From Euclidia mi (taxonomy: Eukaryota; Arthropoda; Insecta; Lepidoptera; Erebidae), in assembly GCA_944739405.2 (NCBI GenBank), contig OX123182.2:54439183-54503182 (forward strand): DNA of 64,000 nt. Reading direction: 5' to 3'. How positions within the stretch are numbered: the stretch's first letter is position 1; each line of letters opens with the position of its first letter. The notes under the pieces are model-generated. The model saw only the letters and a program-made list of their open reading frames with translations. It did not search any database and was not told where the DNA came from. Shown here piece by piece: positions 34,971 through 46,399 of the stretch. A program made the translations under genes and the position numbers.

Positions 34971-36279
34971 CAGACTTTTACTATTCGATGATGTTTCTTT
35001 TCTATATTCGATTATTAAATCTATATTTTATTTGTATGCTGTCCACTAGAAATTCGCTATTTGTTTTCGTTGTTCATTTTCCTTAACAAGGTTTTTCGTT
35101 TATTCATTACGGTTTTTTTACGTATGACACACTGACTAGTTCAAGCATTGTAATATTTTAAGCCAGCTTGCAGTTTGCTCGCTTGGTTTTCAGACTGCTG
35201 CTACAGGAAATAATTATTTTATCTAACGCTTTCATAACATTTTATATTTATCCACTTTGGCTTTAAGTCAGGAGAATGGGATTATATTTTAACATATTGC
35301 AATGTCAATATGTTGACCTTATAAAATACTTTTTGGCCTTATAAAAAGCTTTCAGTCGACAGACAAAAAGAACATTCGGATTCAAAGCAACAATTTGTGA
35401 ATCACACAGAGGACTGGCACGTATAAGTATCGGAATAACAACACTGGGTGCCGTATTATGATTGGAGGGTGGTCGATTAAATCATAAACATCGCTACATA
35501 TCTGTAGTCAAACAATTGATAAATATATGCCGACGAACAAGTCAATTGCAAGTTGACCCCTAACAAAGCGATGTGGCTGTATATGAAATAGAATATCATC
35601 TAGTCTCGCTTCAAAGAAGAAAAATAATAGACATTATTGTTATACTATCTGGTAAAGAGCGGCGCAAACTTTCACCTAAGATCGCGAGACATGTCTCGAC
35701 GGGTCTCCAGAGGCGCGGTTCATTCATTAATATTGTGGCTTCCCACACTAAATATCAGCTACAATGCTCTTGTGGATAAAAATCCGACATAAAATACCCA
35801 GCATCCCTCTCCGGTGGTCCGAGTATCTTTTGAACTTTCTAGAAATTCCCCCCGGCAGCCGAAATTCTCTCACGTACTTATATTTCAATGTCTACGGAAA
35901 AGTCAATCCTCCTCGAGTAGCGTGCCTATTTGGAAAAGGGTAAAAATCTAAGTATAGTGGCTAATGTTGCTCTGATATTGAAAGTAAACAGGGTGTGACG
36001 CGGGTAGACGTTTGTAGACGCGCCGTACTGACTTACGTGAAAATGGCAGCTATACCAACATTACAAATGTATTACAGGCCAATATAAACTAAAGCTAAAG
36101 TTTATCATTACACTTAGATTAGTCACCCTACGTCAAAATCTGGTGAGTATTGATTGTTTCTATAGAGTCTACCAGATTCTGTACCGTCCGTCAGTCTCTA
36201 CACTGTGGAAGTACATAATATAATGACGACTCATACAAAATCTAATATATCGGAATACAGATTATATGTAATATGTACT
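34971..36279. other. Intergenic DNA, nothing recognised
   Basis: The short frames here, such as the one at 35573-35779, have no recognisable motif. I see no gene or definable repeat. Confidence 0.4.
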
Positions 36280-36500
36280 AGATGATACCCGCGGATACAG
36301 CCAGGTTATTTAAGGCTACTGCTCCGCTCCCGTGGCTCATAGCGTGATGTTATATAGCCTATAGTCTTCCTCGATACATTACCTATCTAACACTGAAAGA
36401 ATTTTTCAAATCAGACCGGTAGTTCCTGAGGTTAGCGCGTTCAACCAAACAAACAAACAAACTCTTCAGCTTTATAAATTAGTATAAGAGTATAAGATTA
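36280..36500 (+). repeat. Common lepidopteran LINE/SINE 3'-end repeat
   Basis: The block begins ATGATACCCGCGGATACAGC and includes a segment reading AGCCTATAGTCTTCC and AAATCAGACCGGTAGTTCCT. It ends CAAACAAACAAACAAACTCT, followed by TATAAATTAGTATAAGAGT. This sequence order is a widespread insect retroposon tail that I recognise from general knowledge. It is 5' truncated and carries no ORF. Confidence 0.6.
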
Positions 36501-37389
36501 GATGATGTAGAGTAGGTACCGATTCTTATTTCTGTTGTGTGTGTATGCCGCTAAAGCTGCATTAACGTGACCCCCGTTGGATCTACAGATGTTAATCAAT
36601 AAAAAAATACAGTTGTACTTTTTAAATGTTCGATACTGATGAAGATTGAATCATTCATTAACGATTTATCTTGTGTCTCTCTGCTTATTTATTTACTTAA
36701 TTAACCAAGCAATAAAGTTATCCTTTGTCAAGTGTCGTAATTGTATTTCACCTAGGGTCCTTTATTTTAAAGATACGTCTCTATTAGGTATCCCCTTGTA
36801 GTCGCTGAATTATAAGTTTCTAGACTTCAAAGAGACTTAATTTAAACTTTTCCCTTAACTAAATACGAGGATCACTGGAAATATTTAAAAGAAGTTTATT
36901 GCTTGTCCTGCCGGCTACACCGGTGCTAAGGGCAGACAATTAAGTGGAATTAGGCGTAGGTAAGCATGTTCTAACCAGTCTAAGTTGGTCTTTTCCTACG
37001 AAGCAATTGCCTTAAAGCGAAAGCTCAGAAACTGGATACATTTCGTGTAACGTCATTGAGACTTATAACAGTGCGGTCACGTTACAACTTTTCTCCGCTT
37101 TGATATCAAAAAGTGTAGTAAAAAGTTGTCCATTTGTGATATATTACCTAGACTCTAAATAAAGACACTTTATAGAAGCAATTCACATAACTTTTAGAAC
37201 AGTTGCAGTGTTTTTCTTATGTTAAATTTAAAATCTAAAGTGAAGTGAGGCGGTACTTTTAAAAGCTTTCATTTTTATTTTATCAATTACTGACACTCAT
37301 TGAACTCAAACATAAATCCTTGCATAAATCCTACCCACGGTTTAGCTTTGTGACATTCACCCAACATATTGACAATTTCACGAGCTTTC

Positions 37390-37480
37390 GTAAGCGCTGA
37401 GTGGCGGAACGCGTAAGGTGTGCGACTCTGTATCATTGCGTAGAGCGTCGCAAGTTCAAACCCATGACGACCCGCAGACG
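37390..37480 (+). repeat. tRNA-derived SINE head
   Basis: An A-box-like TGAGTGGCGGAACGCG near 37398 and a B-box-like AAGTTCAAACCC near 37451 are spaced as in a tRNA-derived SINE. No acceptor stem is seen, so it is not called as a tRNA gene. The body after about 37480 is not delimited. Confidence 0.45.
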
Positions 37481-37592
37481 TCTTTTTGAAGTATTTCTAC
37501 ATACGTTGTTACTAGTAACAATGTCGGAGTGCTACGCAGGGGTCACCCAGCCTATTTATGTATCGGAACACCTTTCTCCGACATATAAAGCA

Positions 37593-37653
37593 TCATCATC
37601 ATCATCATCATCATCAGCCTATATCAGTCCACTGCTGGACGTAGGCCTCTCCT
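37593..37653 (-). repeat. Severely 5'-truncated RTE/SINE tail with target duplication
   Basis: A segment of about 60 bases consisting of (CAT)n and TCAGTCCACTGCTGGACGTA is flanked by ATATAAAGCAT at 37583-37593 and 37654-37664. On the minus strand this is only the last about 40 bases plus the microsatellite tail of an RTE-type 3' end. The short length and clear duplication show a heavily truncated target-primed insertion. Confidence 0.7.
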
Positions 37654-37759
37654 ATATAAAGCATAGTAAAACGTAATTTAATTGAACAAGAGGTAATCTA
37701 CAAATAAATATAAATGTTGTTAAAACTAACTATAACTAAGTGGCTATTTACACATAAAT

Positions 37760-40700
37760 TAAAACAATAATTTCTATACTTAAATAACTAACAAATAAAA
37801 GGAAATACATAAAAAAAAGTAAAAGCAGAATTTAAAGGGCGTCATGGAAATCCTCCACATCGCCATCAATTCGAAGCGTGCCCAGAATGCTGGCAGCATT
37901 GCCACGTTGTATGGCAATGCTGATCTTTTGTGCCAAATACAGGCCAGCCTTCTGGTCACGCGAGGTGTCAACAAGTCTCTTTGAAAGATCTCTAAAAAGA
38001 GATCTCGCACTTGGACCCCATGGTCCCAACGTTTCAACTCCAAACGGCTCAAATACATAATCCCCTACTAGATTTATGTATTTGCGCCTTTTGAGAGTCT
38101 CCGCTGAAGCAGCAGCAGCGCCCGCACAACCCGCTGTGCTAGGAAGATGAGATGGCGCAAGGGTGTCGACACATGTTGCGTCCCACACCAAAGGCCTACC
38201 CTGCTTCCATGGCAGTAAAGACATACCGTCTGGTCTCTTACCATCGTCGCGTGCCAAGCCCTGAGGTTCAAGTTGGGCTGGAACGCCAGCGGTGACAAGA
38301 GCCCGACGAAGTATGTCATTGAGGTTGGCGTGTCGTGAAATACGACCTGCGCTCCTGCTACATGATAGACCATGGTGACCAAGGCTGTCGACAGCCTCTC
38401 CACAGTGACAGCAATGTGGAGAAACACATGGCGCACCTAAACGAAGGCAAGAAGCAATGCGGAAGGTCGTATCGTCCAACATGGTACCTATGTTGGACGA
38501 TGGCAGTGCCTGAAGCCAAAGCCCTGACTCCCACTCTCCCACAGCCAGCAAACGAGCACGCTCTGCAGCATTTGACGACGTACTTAAGAGATTTTCTCGT
38601 ACCACGCTGCAAAGCGGCCCGTCCCACTGCCTCTGAGAAGATGGGAATCGGGGTAACTCGGTGCTTGGACAAGCCATTCTCCATGCATTCATGGCATCGG
38701 TCTTACACGGCACCTCAGAATTGACCAGTGTGGGTGCTAAAATTTTCCTGGTCAATTCTTCAGTGCTGTGGACCGAGGACAGGAATGCTGGTAAGCTTAC
38801 GTCAGTTATTTTGCGAACGCCAAGGCCGCCCAGGCGTACAGGCAAGGACGCCTGTAGCCACACTCGGTCGTTCAGGGCCAGATTTAGAATTTTGCTTAAA
38901 GTAATTTGTATAAGTTTGTCAATTTGGGCGAGTGCAGATGGGTTTTTCCAAAAAAGGGAAGATCGAAGAGCGTGTGTAAATTTAGGGACAAATAGACAAT
39001 ACTTGATAATAGTAAAAGCCGAATGCATATTAATTTTGAGTAACCTGTCTGAAATATCACTAAAATTTTGAATTTTTTCTTGTATAAATGAATCGAAACC
39101 TTCGTCTAAAATTGGGGACCCAAGGAGGCGAAGAGCACTTTTTTCAACGAGAGTGATATTGGGAGCAAGATGTTGAAATTTTGAAAGTATATCGGATTTG
39201 TCTAAGTTATCGTTAATGAAAATTTCGCATTTACTGGGATTAAGTTCTAGGCCAATGGATAAAAATTTCGACTTTAGAAGTGCCAGGTCTTGATAAACTG
39301 AGTCTACGTCACCTGCAAGGGTCCCGTCATCCAGGTACCAGATGTTAAATTTTGAATTTAGCTCTTTGATAATTGGGTGAATGGCCAAGCTAAAGAGTAG
39401 TGGTCCAAGCGGATCGCCTTGTTGACAGCCAACGGCGGATTCCAAAACATTTTCCTTATATATCAATTTTGAAGGGTGCCTGTAGCACTGCCAAAGAAAA
39501 CTGAAAATTTCGGGTGTTTCTAATTTAGCTTGTGTCAGCAAGGTGTCCCTATTAACCGAGTTAAAGGCATTCTTTAAGTCTACCTTCAGGATAACCTCAC
39601 CCTTATTACAGCCAAGGTATGTTGACAGGGCATGTATGGCAGCCTCGCAGCCCCCTCTGGAACCAAATCCCAGCTGTTGTGGCTGAAATTTACAAGAAAT
39701 GGAGGTGTTATAATGGCGGCAGCAAATCTCGGCTGCCATACGCCTGAACGTACACCCAACGGCAATGGGACGAATGCCACCGTCTCGCTTCCTCAAGGCG
39801 CACAGATGTGCGCCATACAAAATATCGACGATGGCATCGTTCACATTGCCGGAGAGCATAAGATTAATTAAAGCCGTAAGCTCCTACAAAAGTGCGTCGC
39901 CGGCCGACCCGGCGCTTGCACACACAAGATCCTTTAAATGCTGTGGTGTTAAGCCGTCGAGGCCACCAGCAGACCCGCTTTGGAAGGAGCAAATGGCTGC
40001 AACCACGTCCTTGGCTGTAATACTGAGGCAATCTGAAACAGAGTCAGGTGGGTCAGGAAAGGAAAGATTATCCCCTGGCGCTGGATGCTTGCTCTGGAGA
40101 CTCGCGAGTGTGTCTGCAGAGCAAGGCGCCACCACATCGCTGCTAAATAGGAGTCTGGACGCTCCCCTGATGTCACCTTCCCTTAGTTTGGTTTCTACGT
40201 GGTGGTAGATAGTACTGTTACGGTATGGTTTGGGTGTATAGTCCAGTAATTTTGACGCCGAAACATTGCAGTTTTCTTTTATTTTGGTTGTTAGTGTTTT
40301 TTTTTATAGCCGATCATCTTGTGCGTGTAAAATTCTGTAAGGGAAAGTGAAAAGTTGCTCCCAAGCCGTCACTGAATTCTCCCGTACCACAAAGCCTATG
40401 CATTGTGCTAGATTTTGAGCCACTGAAGGCCTTGCGCCACGGGGAATTCGTTTGATAATCGGAACTGAATTTTTTAATTTACCCAAATATTGCCAAAAAG
40501 GAATTTCGCAGGAGACTATTTGCTCAGTGTGTATACTATGGTGTATTGATGTATTGGGGCCAGAAGGTACATTCTGGTGTTTATGAACTTTACCAAAATG
40601 TACCCTTAAGACCCGCTCACCTTTAAAATAACGTGCCTGGGAGCAAATAGGGCAGCGCACCAGCGTTGTCGATGAGCAAGGTAGACTGGCACCTATTTCT

Positions 40701-40780
40701 GCAACACTTTTGCCACCGTTGCACGACATAATCCAGAAAACTTAGAAACTTAAAACACTTAAAATAACAAACCATAAAAA
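37760..40780 (-). mobile_element. LINE-D: restriction-like-endonuclease (RLE) LINE, near full length
   Basis: One minus-strand frame runs from an N-terminal C2H2 zinc finger to a C-terminal restriction-like endonuclease. This is the single-ORF layout of the R2/R4/NeSL-type elements. Short AT-rich ends follow on both sides (boundaries approximate). Two 5'-truncated relatives sit inside the mariner copies at 55437-57787 and 61129-63479. The clade is not assigned. Confidence 0.82.
37832..40729 (-). pseudogene. LINE-D ORF: zinc finger, reverse transcriptase, CCHC, PD-D endonuclease; two in-frame stops
   Basis: The frame of about 966 codons starts at ATG 40729. Residues 26-49 form a C2H2 finger (C26, C29, H44, H49). 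The frame is broken by TAA at 40304-40306 and TAG at 39884-39886, and is otherwise continuous. The reverse transcriptase includes ILKVDLKNAFNSVNRDTLL (motif A), GCQQGDPLGPLLF (motif B) and YLDD near residue 465 (motif C), where most LINEs have YADD or FADD. A CCHC-type knuckle (CHCGEAVDSLGHHGLSC) near residue 770 and KRPDGM...VWDATC near residue 832 (a PD-D pair) mark the restriction-like endonuclease, which nicks the target site. The last 675 codons (39859-37832) are open. The stops could be sequencing errors or recent mutations. Confidence 0.85.
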
Positions 40781-41004
40781 TTATATAAACACAATATATG
40801 GGTAATATGGTGGGTAGTTGAGTAAAGACTTATTTTTGAACAGCTGATATAATTATTTTAAATAAAATAGTTATACTATAATATAAGTAAATTTAATGCA
40901 TAATAAATACAGCTGAAGTTAAATACCTGCCAGACAAGCGTTATCTCCACAAAAATCACAATAGTTAATACCACAAACACATACAACAGTTTTGCAGCAC
41001 CAGC

Positions 41005-41700
41005 ATGGAATCATCTATCCACAATATCCAGCAATATTTTGAAGAGCGGATGGCTAAGTTCGAAGCGGATCTTCTCAAAAAGAATTCCACTGGTACGGGC
41101 AGCTTAGCAGAAGAATTTGGGAATTTCAAAGACTTCTTAATGCAAACAATGAAGTCTTTTTCTCAACAATTGGCATCCATCGCTCGCCAAGTGGACGGTA
41201 TGGAGACACGCAGCCATCGCAAAATGATTCTCCTGCATGGTGTTGAGGAGGTAAAGAATGAGGATACAGCTCAGGTTGTTGTCCAAGTAGTGAAGCAGCG
41301 GCTGAAGCTGGATACTTTCTCTACGGCGGAAATCAAGCGATGTCATAGAATGGGCCGTCTTCAGTCAAGTAAGGCTAGGCCCATCCTCATCAAGTTGCAG
41401 AGCACTTCGGTGCGAGACAGCATATGGTTCGCCAAAACGAAGTTGAAGGGATCCGGTCTAACGCTGTCCGAGTTTTTGACCCGAACGCGACACACGGCGT
41501 TCATGGCAGCGCGGGAGAAGTTTGGCGTGACCAAGTGTTGGACCAGGGAAGGCTCTGTATTCGTCCTCGGCGCTGATGGTCAACGGCATCGGGTGTTGTG
41601 CCTAGGCGACCTCAACCAAATCAAGGGCGCAGATCCAGAGAAGCCTGCAGGGAAGGTTACTGCTGCGAAGACCAAACGGACTGCAGCATCGAAGAAATAG
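41005..41700 (+). CDS. LINE-E ORF1: coiled-coil, RRM-like RNA-binding protein, intact (231 aa)
   Basis: The ORF starts at ATG 41005 (MESSIHNIQQYFEERMAKFE) and ends with TAG at 41698. Residues about 5-70 are rich in heptad-spaced hydrophobics, consistent with a coiled coil for trimerisation. Residues about 70-140 are an RRM-like block (HRKMILLHGVEEVKNEDTAQ, IKRCHRMGRLQSSKARPILI). Residues about 140-200 are a C-terminal domain (KTKLKGSGLTLSEFLTRTRH, AREKFGVTKCWTREG). A lysine-rich tail follows (KTKRTAASKK). It is the kind of RNA chaperone encoded by L1-like and Jockey-like elements. It is complete, whereas its ORF2 partner is broken. Confidence 0.87.
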   Translation: MESSIHNIQQYFEERMAKFEADLLKKNSTGTGSLAEEFGNFKDFLMQTMKSFSQQLASIARQVDGMETRSHRKMILLHGVEEVKNEDTAQVVVQVVKQRLKLDTFSTAEIKRCHRMGRLQSSKARPILIKLQSTSVRDSIWFAKTKLKGSGLTLSEFLTRTRHTAFMAAREKFGVTKCWTREGSVFVLGADGQRHRVLCLGDLNQIKGADPEKPAGKVTAAKTKRTAASKK

Positions 41701-42149
41701 GTTTATTTTTGTTTTGTTTACTTGACCGGGTGAATTTACATTTCACAGTTTTACTACCTTCTTCTTATTTATTTTATTAACCCGCACAATAATTTTCATT
41801 TTTCACTTTGACATCTCTCATGTTAGTAATGTCATTGTCACCTGTACTTCTGTTTCAACTCCCTATCTGAATCTCAGGTTTTTTATCCTTCAGCTTCTGT
41901 CAAATATCTATTAGAAATTCACCTGGTCTAAATCAATTTTTCTCTTGTTTTTCGGTTCTGTAAAGCTATGTGGTGTTATATACTTATACAATAGTCTTTT
42001 TGTAACACGCAACTGGCGGGTGGACACATGTTTTTACATAGCTTTAATATATATTTTTTATTTAAGCATAACTAACTTACATATTATTAGTATATTATAT
42101 TAATATTTTTATTTATATATAGATAATATATATTTATATTAAAAATATT

Positions 42150-45075
42150 ATGCAAGATACAAGTAGTGACGATGACAGCTTTTTAACTGCTAGTAGTAGT
42201 CTCAATGACAGTTTCACTAGTCTGCCCTTACCTGCAGAGATTCTTCAGTCTCAGTTCTCTGACGTCGCGGGGAACTTTAATGTAGTCCATATAAATGCCC
42301 AAAGTATTCCAGCTCATTTCCCTGATATGCTGACAACCCTTGACTGTAAGAACATACATGCTATTCTCGTTTCAGAGTCATGGCTCAAACCATGTCTGCC
42401 ATCAACTTCATATTCTCTTCCAGGGTTCCGCCTAATTAGAAATGATCGCGCGGCTGGTGGTGGCGGCGGTGTCGCTATATACCTACGAGCTCAAATTCCT
42501 TTCCGTATAGTAAGCATCTCACCGCAACCACCACCCTCGAATGCCGGCGAGCATCTCTTCTTAGAAGTGGAACTGAATCATTCTAAAGTTCTTCTAGGAG
42601 TCTATTATTCTCCTTCGTTACGTATAAATTTTTTCCCTTCTTTCGAACATCTCCTAGAAACTTTAGTACCTTCTTACAGTCACGTAATTATAATGGGTGA
42701 TTTTAACACCTGCCTTATAAAACAGGATAATCGTGCCACGACCTTCGAGCGTATTTTACATTCGAACAATCTATCTATTCTTCCTCTCAATGCTACACAC
42801 CATTTTCCAAACTCTGTACCTTCTCTCCTTGACCTAATTTTCGTTTCTTCCCCTACTTTTGTATCCAAACATGGTCAGTGTTCTGCAGATGCTTTCTCGT
42901 ACCATGATTTAATCTATCTTTCGTATAAAATACGCCCACCAAAGGTAAAACCTAAAATTATCATGCAACGCAACTTCGGTGGGATGGATCGTTTGAAGCT
43001 TTGCGAGGATGCCCGTAGCATTGATTGGTCTCCTTTGTACTCATCAGACTGTGTAGATGACAAAGTTAAAATTTTTACAGATAAGTTAACTCACCTGTAC
43101 GACGAGCATGCACCAATCCGTGCCATTAAATTAAAGCACCTACCCGCACCTTGGCTTACGGACGAAATTAAAATTCTTATGAAAAAGAAAGCAGCTGCCA
43201 AGGCGAAGTGTAAATGTCGTCCAACCCCTGGAAATTTGGAAAAAACACAAGTGCCAGAAATCTCTGCAATAAGGTGTGTAGGAAAGCACAGCGCCATCAC
43301 ATTCACAACTCTGTTGAAAACGGAGACCCAGTTAAAATCTGGAAATTTCTTAGAACACTGGGAGTTGGTAAGTCTCGCAATGACACAATCTCCAAAGATA
43401 TAAATATAGATTCGCTTAACGCACATTTCACTGCTTCACCCAACTTTGATGGGAAAACAAAATCAAACACGTTGCAAGATCTTTCACGTATCCCAACTCC
43501 CAGATACTCACCTTTTGTTTTCGAGCAATTTTCCTGTTGTGGTGTTAAAAAGAGCATCATTTCAATCTCATCCAATGCTGTTGGTAATGACTGCATCAGT
43601 CGAAATATGATCCTACCCATCCTAGATGAAATCCTCCCTGTCCTTTGTCATATCCTAAATTACTCAGTTACCAGCGGCGTCTTTCCATCAGCGTGGAAAG
43701 ATGCACAAATAGTTCCAATACCTAAAAAATCCAAACCCTGTTCCATTAATGACTTCCGTCCTATATCCATACTTCCATTCCTTTCTAAAGTCCTTGAGCG
43801 TCTTGTGCATACGCAACTCTGTACTTTCCTTTCCAAGAATGCTCTCCTGAATCCTTTCCAATCCGGTTTTCGTCCTGGTCATAGTACTACCACAGCATTG
43901 GTTCATATCACTGATGAGATAAGGCTGGGCATGGATGGTGGAAAACTCACGCTGTTGTCCTTGCTTGATTTTAGCAACGCATTTAACACTGTGGATTTCC
44001 ACATCCTGCTTGCCATACTCCGCTCTATTAACATATCTCCAACGGTAATTGACTGGTTTCATAGTTATCTGTCTGGACGCCGACAGCGTATACGTGTCGA
44101 TGAGTCGTACTCCTCGTGGTGTAATACAACTGTCGGGGTACCGCAGAGTGGCGTGCTATCTCCGTTACTTTTCGCAATTTTCATAAATTCTATCTCAAAA
44201 CAGTTACTTTCATCTTACCACCTTTATGCAGATGATTTGCAGATATATTCACAAGCACCACTAGAGTCAATTTCAACGGCGTTTTCTAATATTAACATAG
44301 ATTTGGCGCGTATCTGTACATGGAGTAAAAATTATGGCCTCAAGGTGAATCCGACAAAAACACAGGTCATTCTAATTGGCAGTTCTAGGATGATTTCCAA
44401 GATAAATTGGCCACAGCTGCCGCAGATTGAGTTCGATGGTAACATCTTACCAATCTCAGATAACGTGAAAAACCTCGGTATTTATCTGGACAAAAGTTTT
44501 TCATGGGGAAGTCAATTACAGGAGACCAGCCGTAAATTGTTTGTTTCAGCTGGGTCATTGCGTAGGCTGAGGAACTTTCTTCCCACCAACACCAAGATTG
44601 CGCTTGCACAATCCTTGCTTCTCCCAATACTCGATTATGCCGATGTCAGCTATCTTGATCTTAATGAGGACCAGCTTGATAAACTTGAGCGTCTCCAAAA
44701 CTTCTGTATTAGATTCATTTTTGGTTTACGCAAATATGATCATGTATCTGAATTTCGATCCAGGCTCAAGTGGCTCCCAATTCGACTTCGCCGGAATACT
44801 CATATTCTTATGTTACTGTACAACGTGTTGTTTAATCCTAATACCCCCACGTATCTCAAAGAACGTTTTAAGTTCCTTCATGACACACATTTAAAGACCT
44901 TGAGGTCGTCGGTGGATCTGAGACTGCAGATGCCAACACATTCCACAAATTCTACGATAAATCCTTCGCTGTTCAAGCTGTCCGTTTGTGGAATGCGCTG
45001 CCGGTCGAAATTAGGCAAGCTAAATCATTGAACATTTTCAAAAATGCACTAAAGAAACACTATTTGTCATTGTAA
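42150..45075 (+). pseudogene. LINE-E ORF2: endonuclease-reverse transcriptase, two frameshifts
   Basis: The endonuclease part starts at ATG 42150 (MQDTSSDDDSFLTASSSLND) and keeps VVHINAQSIPAHFPDML, SESWLKP, GGGGGVAIYL, MGDFNTCL and FSYHDLIYLS. Near 43205-43215 the reading moves to the frame open to 45031 (KVCRKAQRHHIHNSVENGDP, SNAVGNDCIS, SLLDFSNAFNTVD, GVPQSGVLSPLLFAIF, YADDLQIYSQ). Near 44945 it moves again to a frame ending at TAA 45073-45075 (SFAVQAVRLWNALPVEIRQ). The domain order and residues match LINE-A ORF2. The GVPQSG in motif B departs from the usual GVPQGG/GS. The enzyme is inactive as it stands. Confidence 0.87.
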
Positions 45076-45496
45076 ACTAATTTTGTCACTGTATTTTGTG
45101 TTCATATTATTATATGTATGTATATGCATTATATTTATGTATATGTATTATATTTATGTATAATATTATATATATGTTTATATATGTATGTATCATATTA
45201 TTGATTTATTTATTTATAATATATTTAGCACCTATCATATCTATTGTATATATGCCTGCGTATGTATGTACAAAAATAAAAACAATTTATAGTACCTAAT
45301 CAGATACTTATTGTGACTACACATCAAAGCTTTTTGTCTTTTCAGTCTGTCCATCCTAAGGTTGCCTGGAAGAGATCGCACTTTGCGATAAGGCCGCCCT
45401 TGTGCATTTGATATTATGTATGTAGTACACTTGTCATTTACACCGAATTTGTATTAACATTTGCACAATAAAGAATTATCTATCTATCTATCTATA

Positions 45497-46139
45497 CCAG
45501 CCTGGCGCAAGTTCCTAAGAAAAACCGAATGTATGAAACGTGCTATCTTTTTAATGGCTACTATTATATGTTTAAAACGTGAAGATAGCATCCTTCACTA
45601 TGTACCCTTGGAACAGTATTATTTCAAAGTTAGACGGGTTATACGTACATCACCGCCTTAGCTGTCAATAGTGTCAAACGTCACAATTGTCACATTATTA
45701 TCCAGATTGAACTTTGCCGCGTTATGTAGTTTGTTTATAAAACGTAAAAAACATACTGTAAAAGTGCTTTGCGTATACCAAATAAATGTGATTTTACACT
45801 TCTAGTGTTAGTGTTACTATATTTATTTGATTAGCATTGAAAGGAGCGCAATGAAAACAAGCAAAATAACTTGCGAAATATGGCATACAACAACATGCCG
45901 GCAAGCAATGAAAAAAGGGTAGGTATTTATGGCAAAATGTCCCTATATAAAGATCAATGAATATTTATAATGTTATATAATGTGATATATTGCAATGAAA
46001 CATAAAAAATAAGGAAATATTCTAAAGTTTCATATCCTAGTACTTTGTAGGCAAACAATAGTGCTGCCTGTCAGTTATCGATAATCCGTTATTAGAAATT
46101 GGCACAAGGACTAATAATTCTATTCTTTTTTTTCTTTTT
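45497..46139. other. Short intergenic stretch, nothing recognised
   Basis: Contains only short frames. The stretch near 45830-45930 includes ATGAAAACAAGC, a short Cys-containing reading and a possible donor GTAGGT at 45920. It could be an upstream exon of the THAP fragment at 46141, but this is not supported enough to call. Confidence 0.35.
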
Positions 46140-46140
46140 A

Positions 46141-46330
46141 GATGTAAAAATGGGTAGCTGCAACTGGAAACCAAGACTTGATTTATGTGCCCATTGAAAA
46201 ATTACATCAGTTGAACTATGTGTGTGTCAAGCATTTTAAGCCGAAAGACTTAAAAAAAAAGGGAACTCAAGTCAGAAAAACAGCTGTGCCTTGTATCTAT
46301 AGACATTTCTTTAAATCCTATTACAGAAGA
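46141..46330 (+). pseudogene. THAP zinc-finger domain fragment, possibly one exon
   Basis: A pyrimidine tract and TTTTAG end at 46140, like a splice acceptor. The following frame reads WVAATGNQDLIYVPIEKL, then the region YVCVKHFKPKDL, then KTAVPCIY. This matches the C-terminal half of a THAP domain: the C-x2-H pair in VCVKHF, and the AVP motif near the domain end. The N-terminal C-x-C half is not visible in the same frame. THAP domains occur in P-element-type transposases and in host DNA-binding proteins. Which of these it is cannot be told. It may be a transposon relic or one exon of a gene. Confidence 0.5.
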
Positions 46331-46399
46331 AATGTTGAAAACTACTACATGTACATACATATATCTTTTAGTTTTGCGTATTTTTCTTCGCTAATCTAG

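Larger units (their letters stand above)
40925..45496 (+). mobile_element. LINE-E: two-ORF non-LTR element related to LINE-A
   Basis: ORF1 (41005-41700), an AT-rich spacer of about 450 bases, a broken ORF2 (42150-45075) and a 3' UTR of about 385 bases follow in order. The 3' end, with CCTGGAAGAGATCGCACTTT, GCGATAAGGCCGCCC and a (TCTA)n tail at 45477-45496, is a widespread lepidopteran LINE end. ORF1 and ORF2 are clearly homologous to those of LINE-A, which lies on the opposite strand. The 5' end is approximate. Confidence 0.88.

Noticed and set aside
37591..37616. CAT repeats as a CRISPR-like or regulatory array
   Set aside because: A trinucleotide microsatellite that is the tail of an RTE-type insertion; no spacers.
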